Origin: Methanococcoides sp.
GTDB lineage: Archaea; Halobacteriota; Methanosarcinia; Methanosarcinales; Methanosarcinaceae
DNA length: 64,000 nt
Direction: 5' to 3'
NCBI GenBank assembly: GCA_021108185.1
Contig: JAIORJ010000094.1
Span: forward strand, 1-64,000
In this document: positions 18,423 through 27,146 of the stretch, one piece after another
Position numbering within the stretch: position 1 is the first letter of the stretch
How the letters are laid out: each line of letters starts with the position of its first letter
Made by a program: the position numbers and the translations under genes
Notes under the pieces: model-generated
What the model saw: the letters and a program-made list of their open reading frames with translations, nothing else
Told to the model about the DNA's origin: nothing
The model's database searches: none

Positions 18423-18587
18423 GAATTAACTTCATTTTGTGCATAACATCACCAAGAATTTATCCTCAGTAGATACACAGAGTTACATAATGCAGTACAT
18501 AAATATAACGTATTGCCGTATCAGTGTTAACATTCAAAAACAGACACCATCGACCCAAAAGGTGACCAACCGCCAGATGACCGGGAT

Positions 18588-19388
18588 TCAATCCCTGTCA
18601 ATGAGGTCAACTACTTCTTTAATATAATTGATAATAACGTTTGCAGACTTCATCAACTTTTCCGGGCGTTCATCCCCCTGTTGTATGGTCATCACCCCGA
18701 CATCAGCTGCCCTGAGAGCAAGAATATCATTCATCCCATCGCCCACCATGAGAACTTTTTCATACTTCTCTTTCAGCTCAAGGATGATCCGCTCTTTTTC
18801 GCGAGTGGTGGCAATGTCAAAGACCCTCTCCATGGGAATAGAAAGACATTTTGCAAGCTGCTCGAGATTGCGCATACTGTCACCTGAAGCAATATAGATA
18901 TCAGCCCCGCGCTCTTCAAGTTTTTCGATGGTATCTTTTGTATCGTGGAACAAACGTCCCCCCGTACTCAATACATAAGGGACCGAATAATCGTTCCTGT
19001 CCACTATGATCCCGGCTGCGACATAGAAGATGTTCGGACACCGTGTTTTTACCCTGTCAACGACCTGAAGTATATCAGATATCCTCAGTTCGCTTCCTTT
19101 AATAATATCATAAGCTTCATCAACAGAGAACGGATCGCTGGCACAACTGATAGCAATAGTTATACCATACTCGTCGATAAAGTCACTAACACGCATGCTA
19201 TGATCGGCACCCAATACCACACTGGGCTCGGTATGAAGAACGATAAGTGCCCGTCCCTTTCGTTGTGCAACAAGTCCGGTACTATCTATGCCCGTAATGA
19301 TCTGACCGGACCCCATATCCTTTGCAACGCGATACATATGCAATAGAGTTCCAGCACTATCAAAGACCACAGCTACGTTCTTTTGCAT
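18588..19388 (-). CDS. HAD-superfamily hydrolase resembling soluble P-type ATPase domains
   Basis: The protein has 266 residues and is cytoplasmic. The ATG at 19388 puts the first HAD motif right at the N-terminus (VAVVFDSAGTLLHMY; the usual DxDxT is DSAGT, so the second acid is replaced by Ala). Motif II lies near YIASGDSMRN and motif III/IV is MVGDGMNDILALRAADVGV, the P-type-ATPase-like GDGxND. It resembles the COG4087 'soluble P-type ATPase' group. The altered second acid may weaken phosphatase turnover. It lies 265 nt ahead of atwA on the same strand; a link to MCR activation is possible but unproven. Confidence 0.8.
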   Translation of the reverse strand: MQKNVAVVFDSAGTLLHMYRVAKDMGSGQIITGIDSTGLVAQRKGRALIVLHTEPSVVLGADHSMRVSDFIDEYGITIAISCASDPFSVDEAYDIIKGSELRISDILQVVDRVKTRCPNIFYVAAGIIVDRNDYSVPYVLSTGGRLFHDTKDTIEKLEERGADIYIASGDSMRNLEQLAKCLSIPMERVFDIATTREKERIILELKEKYEKVLMVGDGMNDILALRAADVGVMTIQQGDERPEKLMKSANVIINYIKEVVDLIDRD

Positions 19389-19477
19389 AATGATATGATT
19401 CAGCATACCAGATTATTAAACTTGTGTTCTCAAAAAAGAAGAAGAGGAAGAAGGCTAAAGAACAAAAGGACCCCCCA

Positions 19478-20254
19478 TCATTGAATGATAACGATCTGTG
19501 AAGGGTCTTCAACGATGATCTCAGGACTTCCTTTGTACTCGATCACCTTTCCGGTCACTAACACGTGTTTTCCCCCATACATGATATCAGGGTCCTGTGA
19601 AAAACGATCCCAGTCATCACTCCATATCACCACAGTGAAATATCCCTCATAAGGGTCATGGAAATTAAGGAAGACTATCCCCGAATCATCTTTTTTTGTG
19701 GTCCGTACTATCGTGCCTTCAACTGTAACGACCTGGTCGATGTAGCGTCCTGCTTCCAGATATGAGATAGTGACAGTATCACCGGTCATGGCAGGAACCG
19801 ACCAGAGCCCGACACCATTCCCTTTTGCCATTACCTCCGCACTGTCAAAAATGTCCAGATAATAAATATCCGGCCTATAGGCCTTTGAGAAAGCAAGTCC
19901 TGAAAGGACAAGTTCTTTGTTCACCATTTCACCCTCCACCCAGACGTACCTTAAAAGTCTGCCATAATTATCAGTCTCACTGACATCCTTTTCGAGCCCG
20001 ACTACCTTGCCAAGGACCCTGTGGACCATATATTGCTTTGCTTCGGAATAATAAGGCTCTCCGACCTCAGGAGTATCAACTCCTATAAGCCTTACTCTTT
20101 CACCGGAAGAGATCACGACCGTATCACCATCTATAACCTCCGTCACATTCACGAACTCAAGGGCATGAGACGATGGATTGGTGTCCGACCCCACACAACC
20201 TGAAGATCCGACAAGGCATATAATGACCAAAAAAAGAGCCATACATTTATTCAT
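19478..20254 (-). CDS. Lipoprotein thermonuclease (SNase) with C-terminal OB-fold domain
   Basis: The protein has 258 residues. The ATG at 20254 starts a signal peptide with lipobox VGSSGC, so it should be anchored outside the cell. The staphylococcal-nuclease domain (about 33-145) keeps the catalytic and calcium residues: VIDGDTV, ERVRLIGVDTPE and NYGRLLRYVW. A second domain (about 165-258) with VEGTIVRTTKKDDSGIVFLN resembles an OB-fold often joined to secreted nucleases. A TATA-like GTTATAATG lies about 28 nt upstream, so it is probably leaderless. It likely degrades extracellular DNA or RNA for nutrient or phosphate recovery (inference). Confidence 0.88.
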   Translation of the reverse strand: MNKCMALFLVIICLVGSSGCVGSDTNPSSHALEFVNVTEVIDGDTVVISSGERVRLIGVDTPEVGEPYYSEAKQYMVHRVLGKVVGLEKDVSETDNYGRLLRYVWVEGEMVNKELVLSGLAFSKAYRPDIYYLDIFDSAEVMAKGNGVGLWSVPAMTGDTVTISYLEAGRYIDQVVTVEGTIVRTTKKDDSGIVFLNFHDPYEGYFTVVIWSDDWDRFSQDPDIMYGGKHVLVTGKVIEYKGSPEIIVEDPSQIVIIQ

Positions 20255-20275
20255 GAAGTGAAGATTAGAACATAA

Positions 20276-20290
20276 CATTATAACATTTTC
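20276..20290 (-). promoter_or_regulatory. Promoter of the lipoprotein nuclease, predicted leaderless
   Basis: On the minus strand a TGTTATAATG element is centred about 28 nt before ATG 20254, with no Shine-Dalgarno sequence. The intergenic region is shared with the divergent sensor kinase gene. Confidence 0.4.
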
Positions 20291-20327
20291 TGAACAAATA
20301 ATATAAATGGATAAAAAGATGGGACAT

Positions 20328-20340
20328 TTTATATAGAATT
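20328..20340 (+). promoter_or_regulatory. Promoter of the sensor kinase/metalloprotease genes
   Basis: TTTTATATAGAAT is centred near 20333 and predicts a start near 20359. That lies 10 nt before the TTG at 20369 and 40 nt before the ATG at 20399. Confidence 0.4.
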
Positions 20341-20368
20341 GTATCAAGATGAATGTGATTGACAATAT

Positions 20369-21799
20369 TTGTCTTCAAACAAGTCAATTCTCCAAGGAAT
20401 GGGATTCAGATTGCAGGATAATGCTTTACCAAGAATTTTGGTCGTGGATGATGACCGAAAAAATGTAGAATTAATGGAAGCATACCTCTCGCCCGATTAT
20501 GAGATGATTCCTGCATACCGGGGAAAAGAAGCACTTGAGATCCTTGAAAAAGAGGAGATAGACCTTGTTCTACTTGATGTGATGATGCCGGATATGAAAG
20601 GTTATGAAGTGTGTGTTAAACTCAAAGAAAATGAGAATACTCAATTCATACCCATCATCATTGTTTCAGCCCTTTCCAGAAGAAAGGACCGCATCCAGGG
20701 CCTTGAAGCCGGCGCAGATGAATTCCTGACAAAGCCGATCGATCAGATAGAACTGAAAACAAGGGTCAAATCCCTGTTGAGACTCAAAGAGCTTTACGAT
20801 AAGAACATCGCGGAAAAGGATCTTGCCAAAAAGTATCTTGAAACCGCCGAGGTCATGCTCACAGTGATAGACCCCGACCATAAGCTCAAGTTGATCAACA
20901 AGAAAGGTTGTAAGGTCATAGGTTGCGGGGAAGTGGACCTTATAGGAACTGATTTCTTCAAAACGCTTATACCGGAAAGATTTAGAGAAAAGGAGATCTC
21001 AGACTTTGAAACCTTTATCTCTGGAAAAGTGGACGGCCTTGATAACTTTGAATCCCCACTGCTAAGACCGGATGGAGAAGAAAGGATCATAAATTGGCAC
21101 AACACCCTGTTAAAAGACAAGCATGGAAAAATAACAGGGATGTTATCTTCCGGGGAAGATATTACTGAGAAAAAGAGATCAGAAGAAGCACTTGCGAAGG
21201 CTGAAGAGACACATGAAAAAGAGATACACCATCGTATAAAGAACAATCTTCAGATAATCGCCAGTCTGCTGGACCTTGAGGCCAGCAATTTCACAGACCC
21301 CCGTGTGATAGATGCATTTGAAGAAAGCAGGAACCGCGTCCATTCAATATCCATTGCACATGAAGAACTGTACCGTTCAAGAGATATGACGAACGTTGCT
21401 TTCCGGGATTATGTGAATGACGTTACAAATTATCTGTACCAGATGAATGACCTGCAGGGAAAAGATATTGAACTAAGTATGGATGTAGAGGATATTCTTT
21501 TGAACGTTGACAGAGCCATCCACCTCGGGCTTATTCTTAATGAACTTATTGTGAACTCTTTCAAATATGCATTCCCGGAAGGAAAAGGGAACATATCCAT
21601 TGCTTTCCACAAAAAGGAAGAGCAGTTCACTTTCATTGTTGCCGATGATGGGATAGGCATCCCGAAAGGGATAGAGATAGGCAAAACAAATACCTTAGGC
21701 ATGCAACTGGTGAACGAACTGGTGGACCAGATCGGTGGAAATGTACATCTTAGCAGAAGTAATGGAACAGAAATAACGATTACATTCAAAGATAGATAA
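20369..21799 (+). CDS. Hybrid response regulator - PAS - histidine kinase (HisKA_2 type)
   Basis: The protein has 476 residues and is cytoplasmic, with no membrane segment. The receiver domain (about 21-140) has acidic pocket VDDD and phospho-acceptor D70 in VLLDVMMPDMKGYEV, plus LTKPID. A PAS domain follows (about 155-275, ending GEDITEKKRSEEA). The kinase part has the HisKA_2/HWE-type box EIHHRIKNNLQ, N-box LILNELIVNSFKYAF and G-box VADDGIGIPKGIEIG. The start may be TTG 20369 or ATG 20399; neither has a good ribosome site. It lies 19 nt ahead of the metalloprotease. No output regulator is adjacent, so its partner is unknown. Confidence 0.92.
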   Translation: MSSNKSILQGMGFRLQDNALPRILVVDDDRKNVELMEAYLSPDYEMIPAYRGKEALEILEKEEIDLVLLDVMMPDMKGYEVCVKLKENENTQFIPIIIVSALSRRKDRIQGLEAGADEFLTKPIDQIELKTRVKSLLRLKELYDKNIAEKDLAKKYLETAEVMLTVIDPDHKLKLINKKGCKVIGCGEVDLIGTDFFKTLIPERFREKEISDFETFISGKVDGLDNFESPLLRPDGEERIINWHNTLLKDKHGKITGMLSSGEDITEKKRSEEALAKAEETHEKEIHHRIKNNLQIIASLLDLEASNFTDPRVIDAFEESRNRVHSISIAHEELYRSRDMTNVAFRDYVNDVTNYLYQMNDLQGKDIELSMDVEDILLNVDRAIHLGLILNELIVNSFKYAFPEGKGNISIAFHKKEEQFTFIVADDGIGIPKGIEIGKTNTLGMQLVNELVDQIGGNVHLSRSNGTEITITFKDR

Positions 21800-21818
21800 C
21801 ATTCCCAAGTGAGATGAA

Positions 21819-22514
21819 ATGAAGCTCAAATTTACGATTATCAGCATTCTTCTGATATGCACCCTTGTGTCTCCTGCATTCGGAGCTCTTGGAGAAAAGG
21901 AATATCCGAGATTCTTTGACGAACCCTGGGACCATTCTCCCATAACAGTGTATATAGATGATGTGAATACCCCCCTCCACTACAGCCATACATATCGGAC
22001 AGCAATTGTGGATGCAACGAAGTATTGGGAAAACGGAGGGAACGGTAAACTGTATTATAACCCCGATTTCGAGATAGTTGATAACCCTAATGCAGATATT
22101 TACGTCATGTGGGTCGAGACCATGGAAGAGGTCACCGGTGCAGAGGATGGTGTTGCAGGATACTGCCGACCGGAAATAGCTGCCGGCAGATTCGTTCGTG
22201 CCAGTATAGTTCTGGAAGTTGGCGATAAAAGAGGATATTCCTGGCAGCAATATGGAGATGCGAACATGGAACAGATCGCCATACATGAGTTCGGACATGC
22301 TCTTGGGCTTGACCATAGTAATGACAAGAAGGACATAATGTATCCCTCGTATGAACAGAGGGAGAATGTGAATCCCTTGCTTCTGGAAAAGACGTATCCC
22401 ATAATAATTGCAATTGTATTGATAGCCATAGGCGTTCTGGGATATCTAGGGACAGGCTGGCTACGCTATCACAAAAAGATAAAGAGCCTTGAGGATGAAC
22501 ACTTCAAAAAGTGA
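21819..22514 (+). CDS. Matrixin-like zinc metalloprotease with C-terminal membrane anchor
   Basis: The protein has 231 residues. A signal peptide (1-22, ending PAFGAL) precedes a catalytic domain with the full metzincin zinc motif HEFGHALGLDH (first His at residue 156) and a Met-turn DIMYPSY. A C-terminal membrane helix (about 188-212) and a charged tail would hold the protease on the outer face of the membrane. The domain is short, with no recognisable propeptide. It follows the sensor kinase by 19 nt, suggesting kinase-linked expression. Substrates are unknown; S-layer processing is one speculation. Confidence 0.87.
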   Translation: MKLKFTIISILLICTLVSPAFGALGEKEYPRFFDEPWDHSPITVYIDDVNTPLHYSHTYRTAIVDATKYWENGGNGKLYYNPDFEIVDNPNADIYVMWVETMEEVTGAEDGVAGYCRPEIAAGRFVRASIVLEVGDKRGYSWQQYGDANMEQIAIHEFGHALGLDHSNDKKDIMYPSYEQRENVNPLLLEKTYPIIIAIVLIAIGVLGYLGTGWLRYHKKIKSLEDEHFKK

Positions 22515-22531
22515 AATGCAGAACATTGGAA

Positions 22532-22562
22532 CATATCCATAGGATATGCATTTAAATAGTTT
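22532..22562 (+). terminator. Hairpin terminator after the metalloprotease gene
   Basis: CATATCC (22532-22538) pairs with GGATATG (22542-22548) around a 3-nt loop; an AT-rich tail with TTTAAATAGTTTT follows. Confidence 0.5.
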
Positions 22563-22601
22563 TGAAACATCCATGCCCATTGAATTTCTTTGTTCGTTAA
22601 A

Positions 22602-22612
22602 CTGATATATAG
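22602..22612 (+). promoter_or_regulatory. eIF5A/speB promoter
   Basis: GATATATAGAA is the best TATA match before eIF5A and would give a leader of about 55 nt. That leader carries the strong ribosome site AGGAGGATTATAA just before ATG 22687. A weaker TATA-like run sits near 22643. Confidence 0.35.
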
Positions 22613-22686
22613 AATAAAGAATTATAACCACACATTCATCCATTAATAAAAAACATTACGGTTTTGCGATTACAGGAGGATTATAA

Positions 22687-23070
22687 ATGAAACAGCAGGT
22701 AGAGGTTAAAGAACTTAAAGAAGGTAAATACGTCCTTGCCGATGATGAGCCATGTGTCATCAAGAGCATACAAAAATCAAAGCCAGGTAAGCACGGATCA
22801 GCAAAAGCAAGGATTGAGGCAATTGGCATATTCGATGGCCAGAAACGTTCCATCATAAGCTCAGTTTCCGCTAAGACCTACGTACCTATCGTCGAGCGTA
22901 AGAGTGCACAGGTATTGTCTATCTCAGGCAACATCGCACAGCTCATGGACATGGAAACCTACGCAACATTTGAACTTACCGTCCCCGAAGAATACAAGGA
23001 AAGGGTCACCGAAGGTAAAGACATCACATACATTGAAGCTATGGGTAAGATGAAGATAGACCTTAGATAA
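22687..23070 (+). CDS. eif5A: Translation initiation factor 5A (aIF5A)
   Basis: The factor helps peptide-bond formation on stalled ribosomes. At 127 residues it has the normal archaeal length, with an N-terminal SH3-like domain and a C-terminal OB domain. The modification loop is SKPGKHGSAKAR, and K35 is the lysine turned into deoxyhypusine/hypusine. A very strong ribosome site (GGAGG) precedes it. It is followed after 15 nt by agmatinase, which makes the putrescine precursor of the spermidine used for this modification. Deoxyhypusine synthase is at 45669. Confidence 0.97.
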   Translation: MKQQVEVKELKEGKYVLADDEPCVIKSIQKSKPGKHGSAKARIEAIGIFDGQKRSIISSVSAKTYVPIVERKSAQVLSISGNIAQLMDMETYATFELTVPEEYKERVTEGKDITYIEAMGKMKIDLR

Positions 23071-23085
23071 ACCCTTAGGAATATT

Positions 23086-23955
23086 ATGTTCTACCAGCCC
23101 GGCATGATGGATGCACTGGCAGATTACGATTCTGCCAGTTATGTCATATTTGGAGTACCATTTGACCGCACATCATCGTTCAGGGCTGGAAGCAGATGGG
23201 CTCCTGATGCAATAAGGAGTGCCACTGCAAATTTTGAAAGTTATAATTCTTTTTTTGATATTGATATTTCAGACGTTCCTGCCCACGATGCAGGAAATTT
23301 CGAAGCAGGAGCTCTTGTGGACGATGTCCTCGATGAACTTTATCTTGATGTCCTCAACATCGTTGATGACGGAAAGGTCCCAATCATGATGGGGGGCGAA
23401 CATTCACTGACACTACCATGCATGAAGGCCTGTGCAAAACGTGCAGGAAAAGATTTCGGAGTGGTAGTATTGGATGCACATTTTGACCTTCGGGATGAAT
23501 TCGAGGGATTAAAGTACAATCATGCATGTGTTTCCCGCCATATTCTCGAAGAGGTCACTGAGAACTATGTCAGCATAGGCATTCGAAGCGGTCCAAAGGA
23601 AGAATGGGACTATGCCAAAGAGAACAACGTCCGTTATTATACTCCCGAAGATGTTACAGAGAAGGGGATAAAGGGACTCACTGAGGAGATCAATGAATAT
23701 CTTGATTGTGAGAATATTTACATCTCCCTTGATATGGATGCACTTGACCCCGCGTTCGCACCTGGACTGGGAACACCTGAACCATTTGGACTTTCATCGG
23801 TACAAGTGAGAGACATCATAAGGAAATTAGCACCCATTGCCAGAGGTTTTGATGTGGTGGAGATCTCTCCGGAATATGATAACGGGCAGACTGCAATACT
23901 TGGTGCAAAATATATCCGCGAGTTTATCGCTGCACATGCTGCCTCAATTAGATGA
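23086..23955 (+). CDS. speB: Agmatinase / ureohydrolase family enzyme
   Basis: This enzyme hydrolyses agmatine to putrescine and urea with two Mn(II). It has 289 residues. All metal motifs are intact: GGEHSLTLP, VLDAHFDLRDE and SLDMDALDPAFAPGLGTPEP. Arginase and agmatinase share this fold. I favour agmatinase because a pyruvoyl arginine decarboxylase that makes agmatine is present at 45006 and because the gene sits in an operon with eIF5A, whose hypusine comes from spermidine. Confidence 0.92.
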   Translation: MFYQPGMMDALADYDSASYVIFGVPFDRTSSFRAGSRWAPDAIRSATANFESYNSFFDIDISDVPAHDAGNFEAGALVDDVLDELYLDVLNIVDDGKVPIMMGGEHSLTLPCMKACAKRAGKDFGVVVLDAHFDLRDEFEGLKYNHACVSRHILEEVTENYVSIGIRSGPKEEWDYAKENNVRYYTPEDVTEKGIKGLTEEINEYLDCENIYISLDMDALDPAFAPGLGTPEPFGLSSVQVRDIIRKLAPIARGFDVVEISPEYDNGQTAILGAKYIREFIAAHAASIR

Positions 23956-23970
23956 AACGTTCATGGTTAA

Positions 23971-23980
23971 GTTTATACAC
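23971..23980 (+). promoter_or_regulatory. Promoter of the zinc-finger gene, near-leaderless
   Basis: GTTTATACAC is centred about 33 nt before ATG 24009, predicting a leader of under 10 nt. It overlaps the region just after the speB stop. Confidence 0.45.
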
Positions 23981-24008
23981 ACATCTAACAATCATATGCT
24001 CAGATACC

Positions 24009-24656
24009 ATGAACGAAGAAGTAATAGTCGAATGTCCTGTATGCTCACCTGAAGAGCCAGTAGAACACGAGATAATGAGAGCGGGACAGAATCCCGTCGT
24101 ACAATGTCAGGAATGTGGAGCAGTCCACACAACCATAATTGAAGAGAAAAAGCCTATCATTACAAAAATAATTGTTAGCAAGGATGATATTACATTTACC
24201 CTTCACGCACCTATCGACTCAGAGGATCTGCTATATGTCGATGATGAACTTGTGGTCGATGATGAGCACTCTGACGAAGTATATCCAATAATTGTCACTG
24301 CCATTGAATCTGAAGGTCGCCGTGTGGACCGCCAGCAAGTCGAGAAGATCGATGTAGTCTGGGGACGTGCCACAGACGAGGTTACTGCAAAGATATCATT
24401 GAAGGTAAGGAACGGCTCAACATCTCTGGAAAAGAAAGTCCCGGGAGAATTTGAGTTCGTTGTCGGTGGAGACTATAACGCCGGCGGAAAGTCGTACCAC
24501 ATCACCAGGATAAAGATCAGAGATGGCGGATTCCGATCACGAAAGGGAGATAGTGTTGCTGCCAAGTATATCAAACGTATCTATTCGATCGAAAAGCGCA
24601 GGACAGGATGGGGAGAGGGGAAATCCTCATGGAGCCAAAGGGACAAGAGATATTAA
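24009..24656 (+). CDS. HVO_0476-family zinc-finger protein
   Basis: The product has 215 residues. The ATG at 24009 begins [17 protein letters not shown]; the open frame upstream to 23952 lies in the promoter and speB end. An N-terminal zinc ribbon is formed by CPVC and CQECG (about residues 10-37). The rest is beta-rich with a C-terminal basic stretch ([13 protein letters not shown]). The family is archaeal and conserved, but no biochemical role is established; RNA or DNA binding is a guess from zinc ribbon plus basic tail. The last 28 nt overlap the start of pcm, so the two are coupled. Confidence 0.82.
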   Translation: MNEEVIVECPVCSPEEPVEHEIMRAGQNPVVQCQECGAVHTTIIEEKKPIITKIIVSKDDITFTLHAPIDSEDLLYVDDELVVDDEHSDEVYPIIVTAIESEGRRVDRQQVEKIDVVWGRATDEVTAKISLKVRNGSTSLEKKVPGEFEFVVGGDYNAGGKSYHITRIKIRDGGFRSRKGDSVAAKYIKRIYSIEKRRTGWGEGKSSWSQRDKRY

Positions 24657-25264
24657 TAAGAGCACTGGAATTGAACGGGACTGGCAAGCGAGTGCTCAAT
24701 GCCATGAAAAAGGTCCTGCGACACCTTTTTGTTCCGGAGGATATGCAAAGTGTTGCTTATGCAGACACTCCGTTACCCATCGGACATGATCAGACGATCT
24801 CCGCACCTCATATGGTTGCCATAATGTGCGATCTTCTGGAAATTACCGAAGGTATGACCATTCTGGAGATCGGAAGCGGATCTGGATATAATGCTGCTGT
24901 GATGGCTGAACTTGTAGGTAAGAACGGGAAGATCTACACAATAGAGCGAATTCCGGAACTTGCCGAGCTTGCCAGAAGCAATCTTGAAAGAGCAGGATAT
25001 TCAAACGTCACTGTGATACATGATGACGGTTCCTGCGGCCTACCTGAACACGCCCCATACGAACGCATCACTGTGACTTCCGCAGCCCCCGAAGTACCAC
25101 AGCCGCTCAGGGAACAGTTAGCAAACAACGGGATAATGGTGGCCCCAGTAGGAACAAGGCATCAAAACCTTGTCATCGTAAGGAAAGACAACGAAGGCAA
25201 CATCAATTATAGAACATGGGGAGAGGTCATATTTGTACCCCTTATTGGAAAATACGGATTTTGA
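24629..25264 (+). CDS. pcm: Protein-L-isoaspartate O-methyltransferase
   Basis: The enzyme repairs age-damaged proteins by methylating L-isoaspartyl residues with S-adenosylmethionine. The ATG at 24629 follows GAGGGGAAATCCTC and gives 211 residues. The conserved substrate loop is [18 protein letters not shown] and SAM motif I is [14 protein letters not shown]; post-motif and C-terminal [15 protein letters not shown] also match the family. The gene begins inside the 3' end of the zinc-finger gene. Confidence 0.95.
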   Translation: MEPKGQEILIRALELNGTGKRVLNAMKKVLRHLFVPEDMQSVAYADTPLPIGHDQTISAPHMVAIMCDLLEITEGMTILEIGSGSGYNAAVMAELVGKNGKIYTIERIPELAELARSNLERAGYSNVTVIHDDGSCGLPEHAPYERITVTSAAPEVPQPLREQLANNGIMVAPVGTRHQNLVIVRKDNEGNINYRTWGEVIFVPLIGKYGF

Positions 25265-25326
25265 ACTATGGATAATGCATAAATATATTCATATCTCCTG
25301 AATAAAACTATATACATGCCCCTTCG

Positions 25327-25342
25327 TATATAGCACTATATA
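25327..25342. promoter_or_regulatory. Perfect 16-bp palindrome before the PhoU-type regulator
   Basis: TATATAG (25327-25333), CA, CTATATA (25336-25342) is a perfect dyad lying 20-36 nt before the start codon. It coincides with the expected TATA/transcription-start zone, so a bound regulator would block initiation. The downstream protein has an AbrB-like DNA-binding domain and could bind it itself (inference). Confidence 0.4.
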
Positions 25343-25362
25343 GAAATGTGCAGAAAGGAGAG

Positions 25363-26376
25363 ATGAACATAGAAACGCGAAAGGTACAGCAGACGGGCGG
25401 GTCCACATACATCGTATCACTCCCAAAAAAATGGGCTGAAGGGGCTGGAATAAAGACCGGGTCACAGGTGACACTTCTGCCACGACCGGACGGTTCGCTT
25501 ACGATCGCTCCAATGGACAGTGAGACACCTGCCCAGAAAAAGAATGTGATAGATGTTAGTGGCCACACTGGAGACGAGCTTATACGCACCCTTATTGCTG
25601 CATACCTATCCGGGTCTGACCTTATTGAACTTCGTGCAAACAGGATACAGGCGGAACAGAAGAAGACCATCCGAAATGTTTGCTATAAGCTGATCGGACC
25701 GGAGATAATCGAAGAGACCGCAAAAACGGTACTCATTCAGGACCTTTTGAACCCGAACGAAGTATCCATTAAAAAGAGTGTTCGCCGAATATTCCTTATC
25801 TCCAATTCCATGCTAAAGGATGCCACACAGGCATTAAAGACACAGGACCACGACCTTGCCATTGATGTAGTAGAGCGTGATGATGAAGTTGACCGTTTAT
25901 TCCTTTTGATATCAAAGCAGTTCAGATCAGTGCTCCGTGGAAAGCGTGTCCCCGATGCATCCGAGACAACGATCGATGAGTATCACGACCTGAGACTCGC
26001 TGCAAGTTCTCTTGAGCGTATTGCTGACCACGCTGCAAAGATAGCAGCGATAGTACCGACATTGGAGATCCAGATCCCTGCGGAAACAATGGACCTTATA
26101 GAGACCTCAACAGAAGCCTCAAGTAAAATGGTAGAGGATGCTATCGAGGCATTGTACACCCAGAACACGGGACTTGCAAATATGGTCATCTCAAGGGCAG
26201 ATGATACAAAGGTTAAGATCAATGCGCTTGATGCATCCCTTTTAACGCTTGAGTCACCTGAATCCATTGTTGCACTTGGCACTGTGGCAGACAGTCTTGA
26301 CAGGATAGGGGATTATGGGTCCAACATTGCAGAACTCGCAATAAATCTATCAATGGCACTCATTCAAAACAAATGA
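25363..26376 (+). CDS. Phosphate uptake regulator: AbrB/SpoVT domain fused to PhoU repeats
   Basis: The product has 337 residues. The N-terminus (about 1-45, ETRKVQQTGGSTYIVSLPKK) is a SpoVT/AbrB swapped-hairpin DNA-binding domain. The remainder is an all-helical double PhoU repeat with the metal-binding E/D-x3-D motifs (VVERDDEVDRL, ASSLERIADHAAKIA, DSLDRIGDYGSNIAEL). This fusion is typical of archaeal PhoU-like regulators controlling phosphate transport. The ATG at 25363 follows AAAGGAGAG; an ATG at 25348 is possible. A perfect palindrome sits just upstream. No pst genes are nearby. Confidence 0.9.
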   Translation: MNIETRKVQQTGGSTYIVSLPKKWAEGAGIKTGSQVTLLPRPDGSLTIAPMDSETPAQKKNVIDVSGHTGDELIRTLIAAYLSGSDLIELRANRIQAEQKKTIRNVCYKLIGPEIIEETAKTVLIQDLLNPNEVSIKKSVRRIFLISNSMLKDATQALKTQDHDLAIDVVERDDEVDRLFLLISKQFRSVLRGKRVPDASETTIDEYHDLRLAASSLERIADHAAKIAAIVPTLEIQIPAETMDLIETSTEASSKMVEDAIEALYTQNTGLANMVISRADDTKVKINALDASLLTLESPESIVALGTVADSLDRIGDYGSNIAELAINLSMALIQNK

Positions 26377-26517
26377 AATCCAGAATGATTATTTATTATG
26401 ACGTATTTAATAATTCATAATTAGAATAATGATACTCAGGCCATTATTTATAAGGCATGAGTAATATCAAAACGTATATATTTGAATGGAATTCCCGTAT
26501 CACATCGGAGGGAACTT

Positions 26518-27141
26518 ATGGGCGTAATGGGATCATTTAAGAAATTCTTCAAAAGGATGTTTAACAAAAAGAATGCACGAATCGGTATTTATGGTCCGCC
26601 CAATGCAGGAAAGACCACACTTGCAAACCGGATACTCAGAGACTGGACAGGCGATGCCATGGGCTCAGTATCCCACATTGCTCACGAAACCCGCCGTGCA
26701 AGACGACGAGAAGGAGTTACCATCCAATCAAACGGTGGATCGATAAGTCTTGATATCATTGATACACCCGGACTTGCAACAAAGATCGATTTCCATGAGT
26801 TCATGGAACTGGGAATGAACGAAGCAGAATCCAAAAGAAGAGCAAAGGAAGCGACCGAAGGTGTCATCGAAGCAGTAAAGTGGCTGGAGAACCTTGACGG
26901 GGTCATACTGGTAATGGATGCAACTGAAGACCCATATACCCAGGTCAATGTTACAGTCATTGGGAATATGGAAGCAAGGAACTTACCATTACTTATCGTT
27001 GCCAACAAGACGGACCTTCCGGAATCTTCAGCCACTTCAATAAGAGAGGCATTTCCGCAACATCCAATGGTAGCCATATCTGCCCTTGAAGGAAAGAACA
27101 TCGATACGTTCTACGATGAAGTTGCAAAAAGGTTTGGGTGA
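26518..27141 (+). CDS. Era/Der-like small GTPase
   Basis: The GTPase has 207 residues. The ATG at 26518 follows GGAGGGAACTT. A basic N-terminus (KKFFKRMFNKK) could contact RNA or membrane lipid. G motifs: G1 GPPNAGKTT, G2 region with THR-type Thr in REGVTIQ, G3 DTPG, G4 NKTD, G5 SALEG. It lacks the KH domain of bacterial Era. The next gene (DUF2073) begins 5 nt after its stop, a pairing commonly seen in methanogens and other euryarchaea. A role in ribosome biogenesis is plausible from family resemblance but unproven. Confidence 0.9.
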   Translation: MGVMGSFKKFFKRMFNKKNARIGIYGPPNAGKTTLANRILRDWTGDAMGSVSHIAHETRRARRREGVTIQSNGGSISLDIIDTPGLATKIDFHEFMELGMNEAESKRRAKEATEGVIEAVKWLENLDGVILVMDATEDPYTQVNVTVIGNMEARNLPLLIVANKTDLPESSATSIREAFPQHPMVAISALEGKNIDTFYDEVAKRFG

Positions 27142-27146
27142 TCGAT

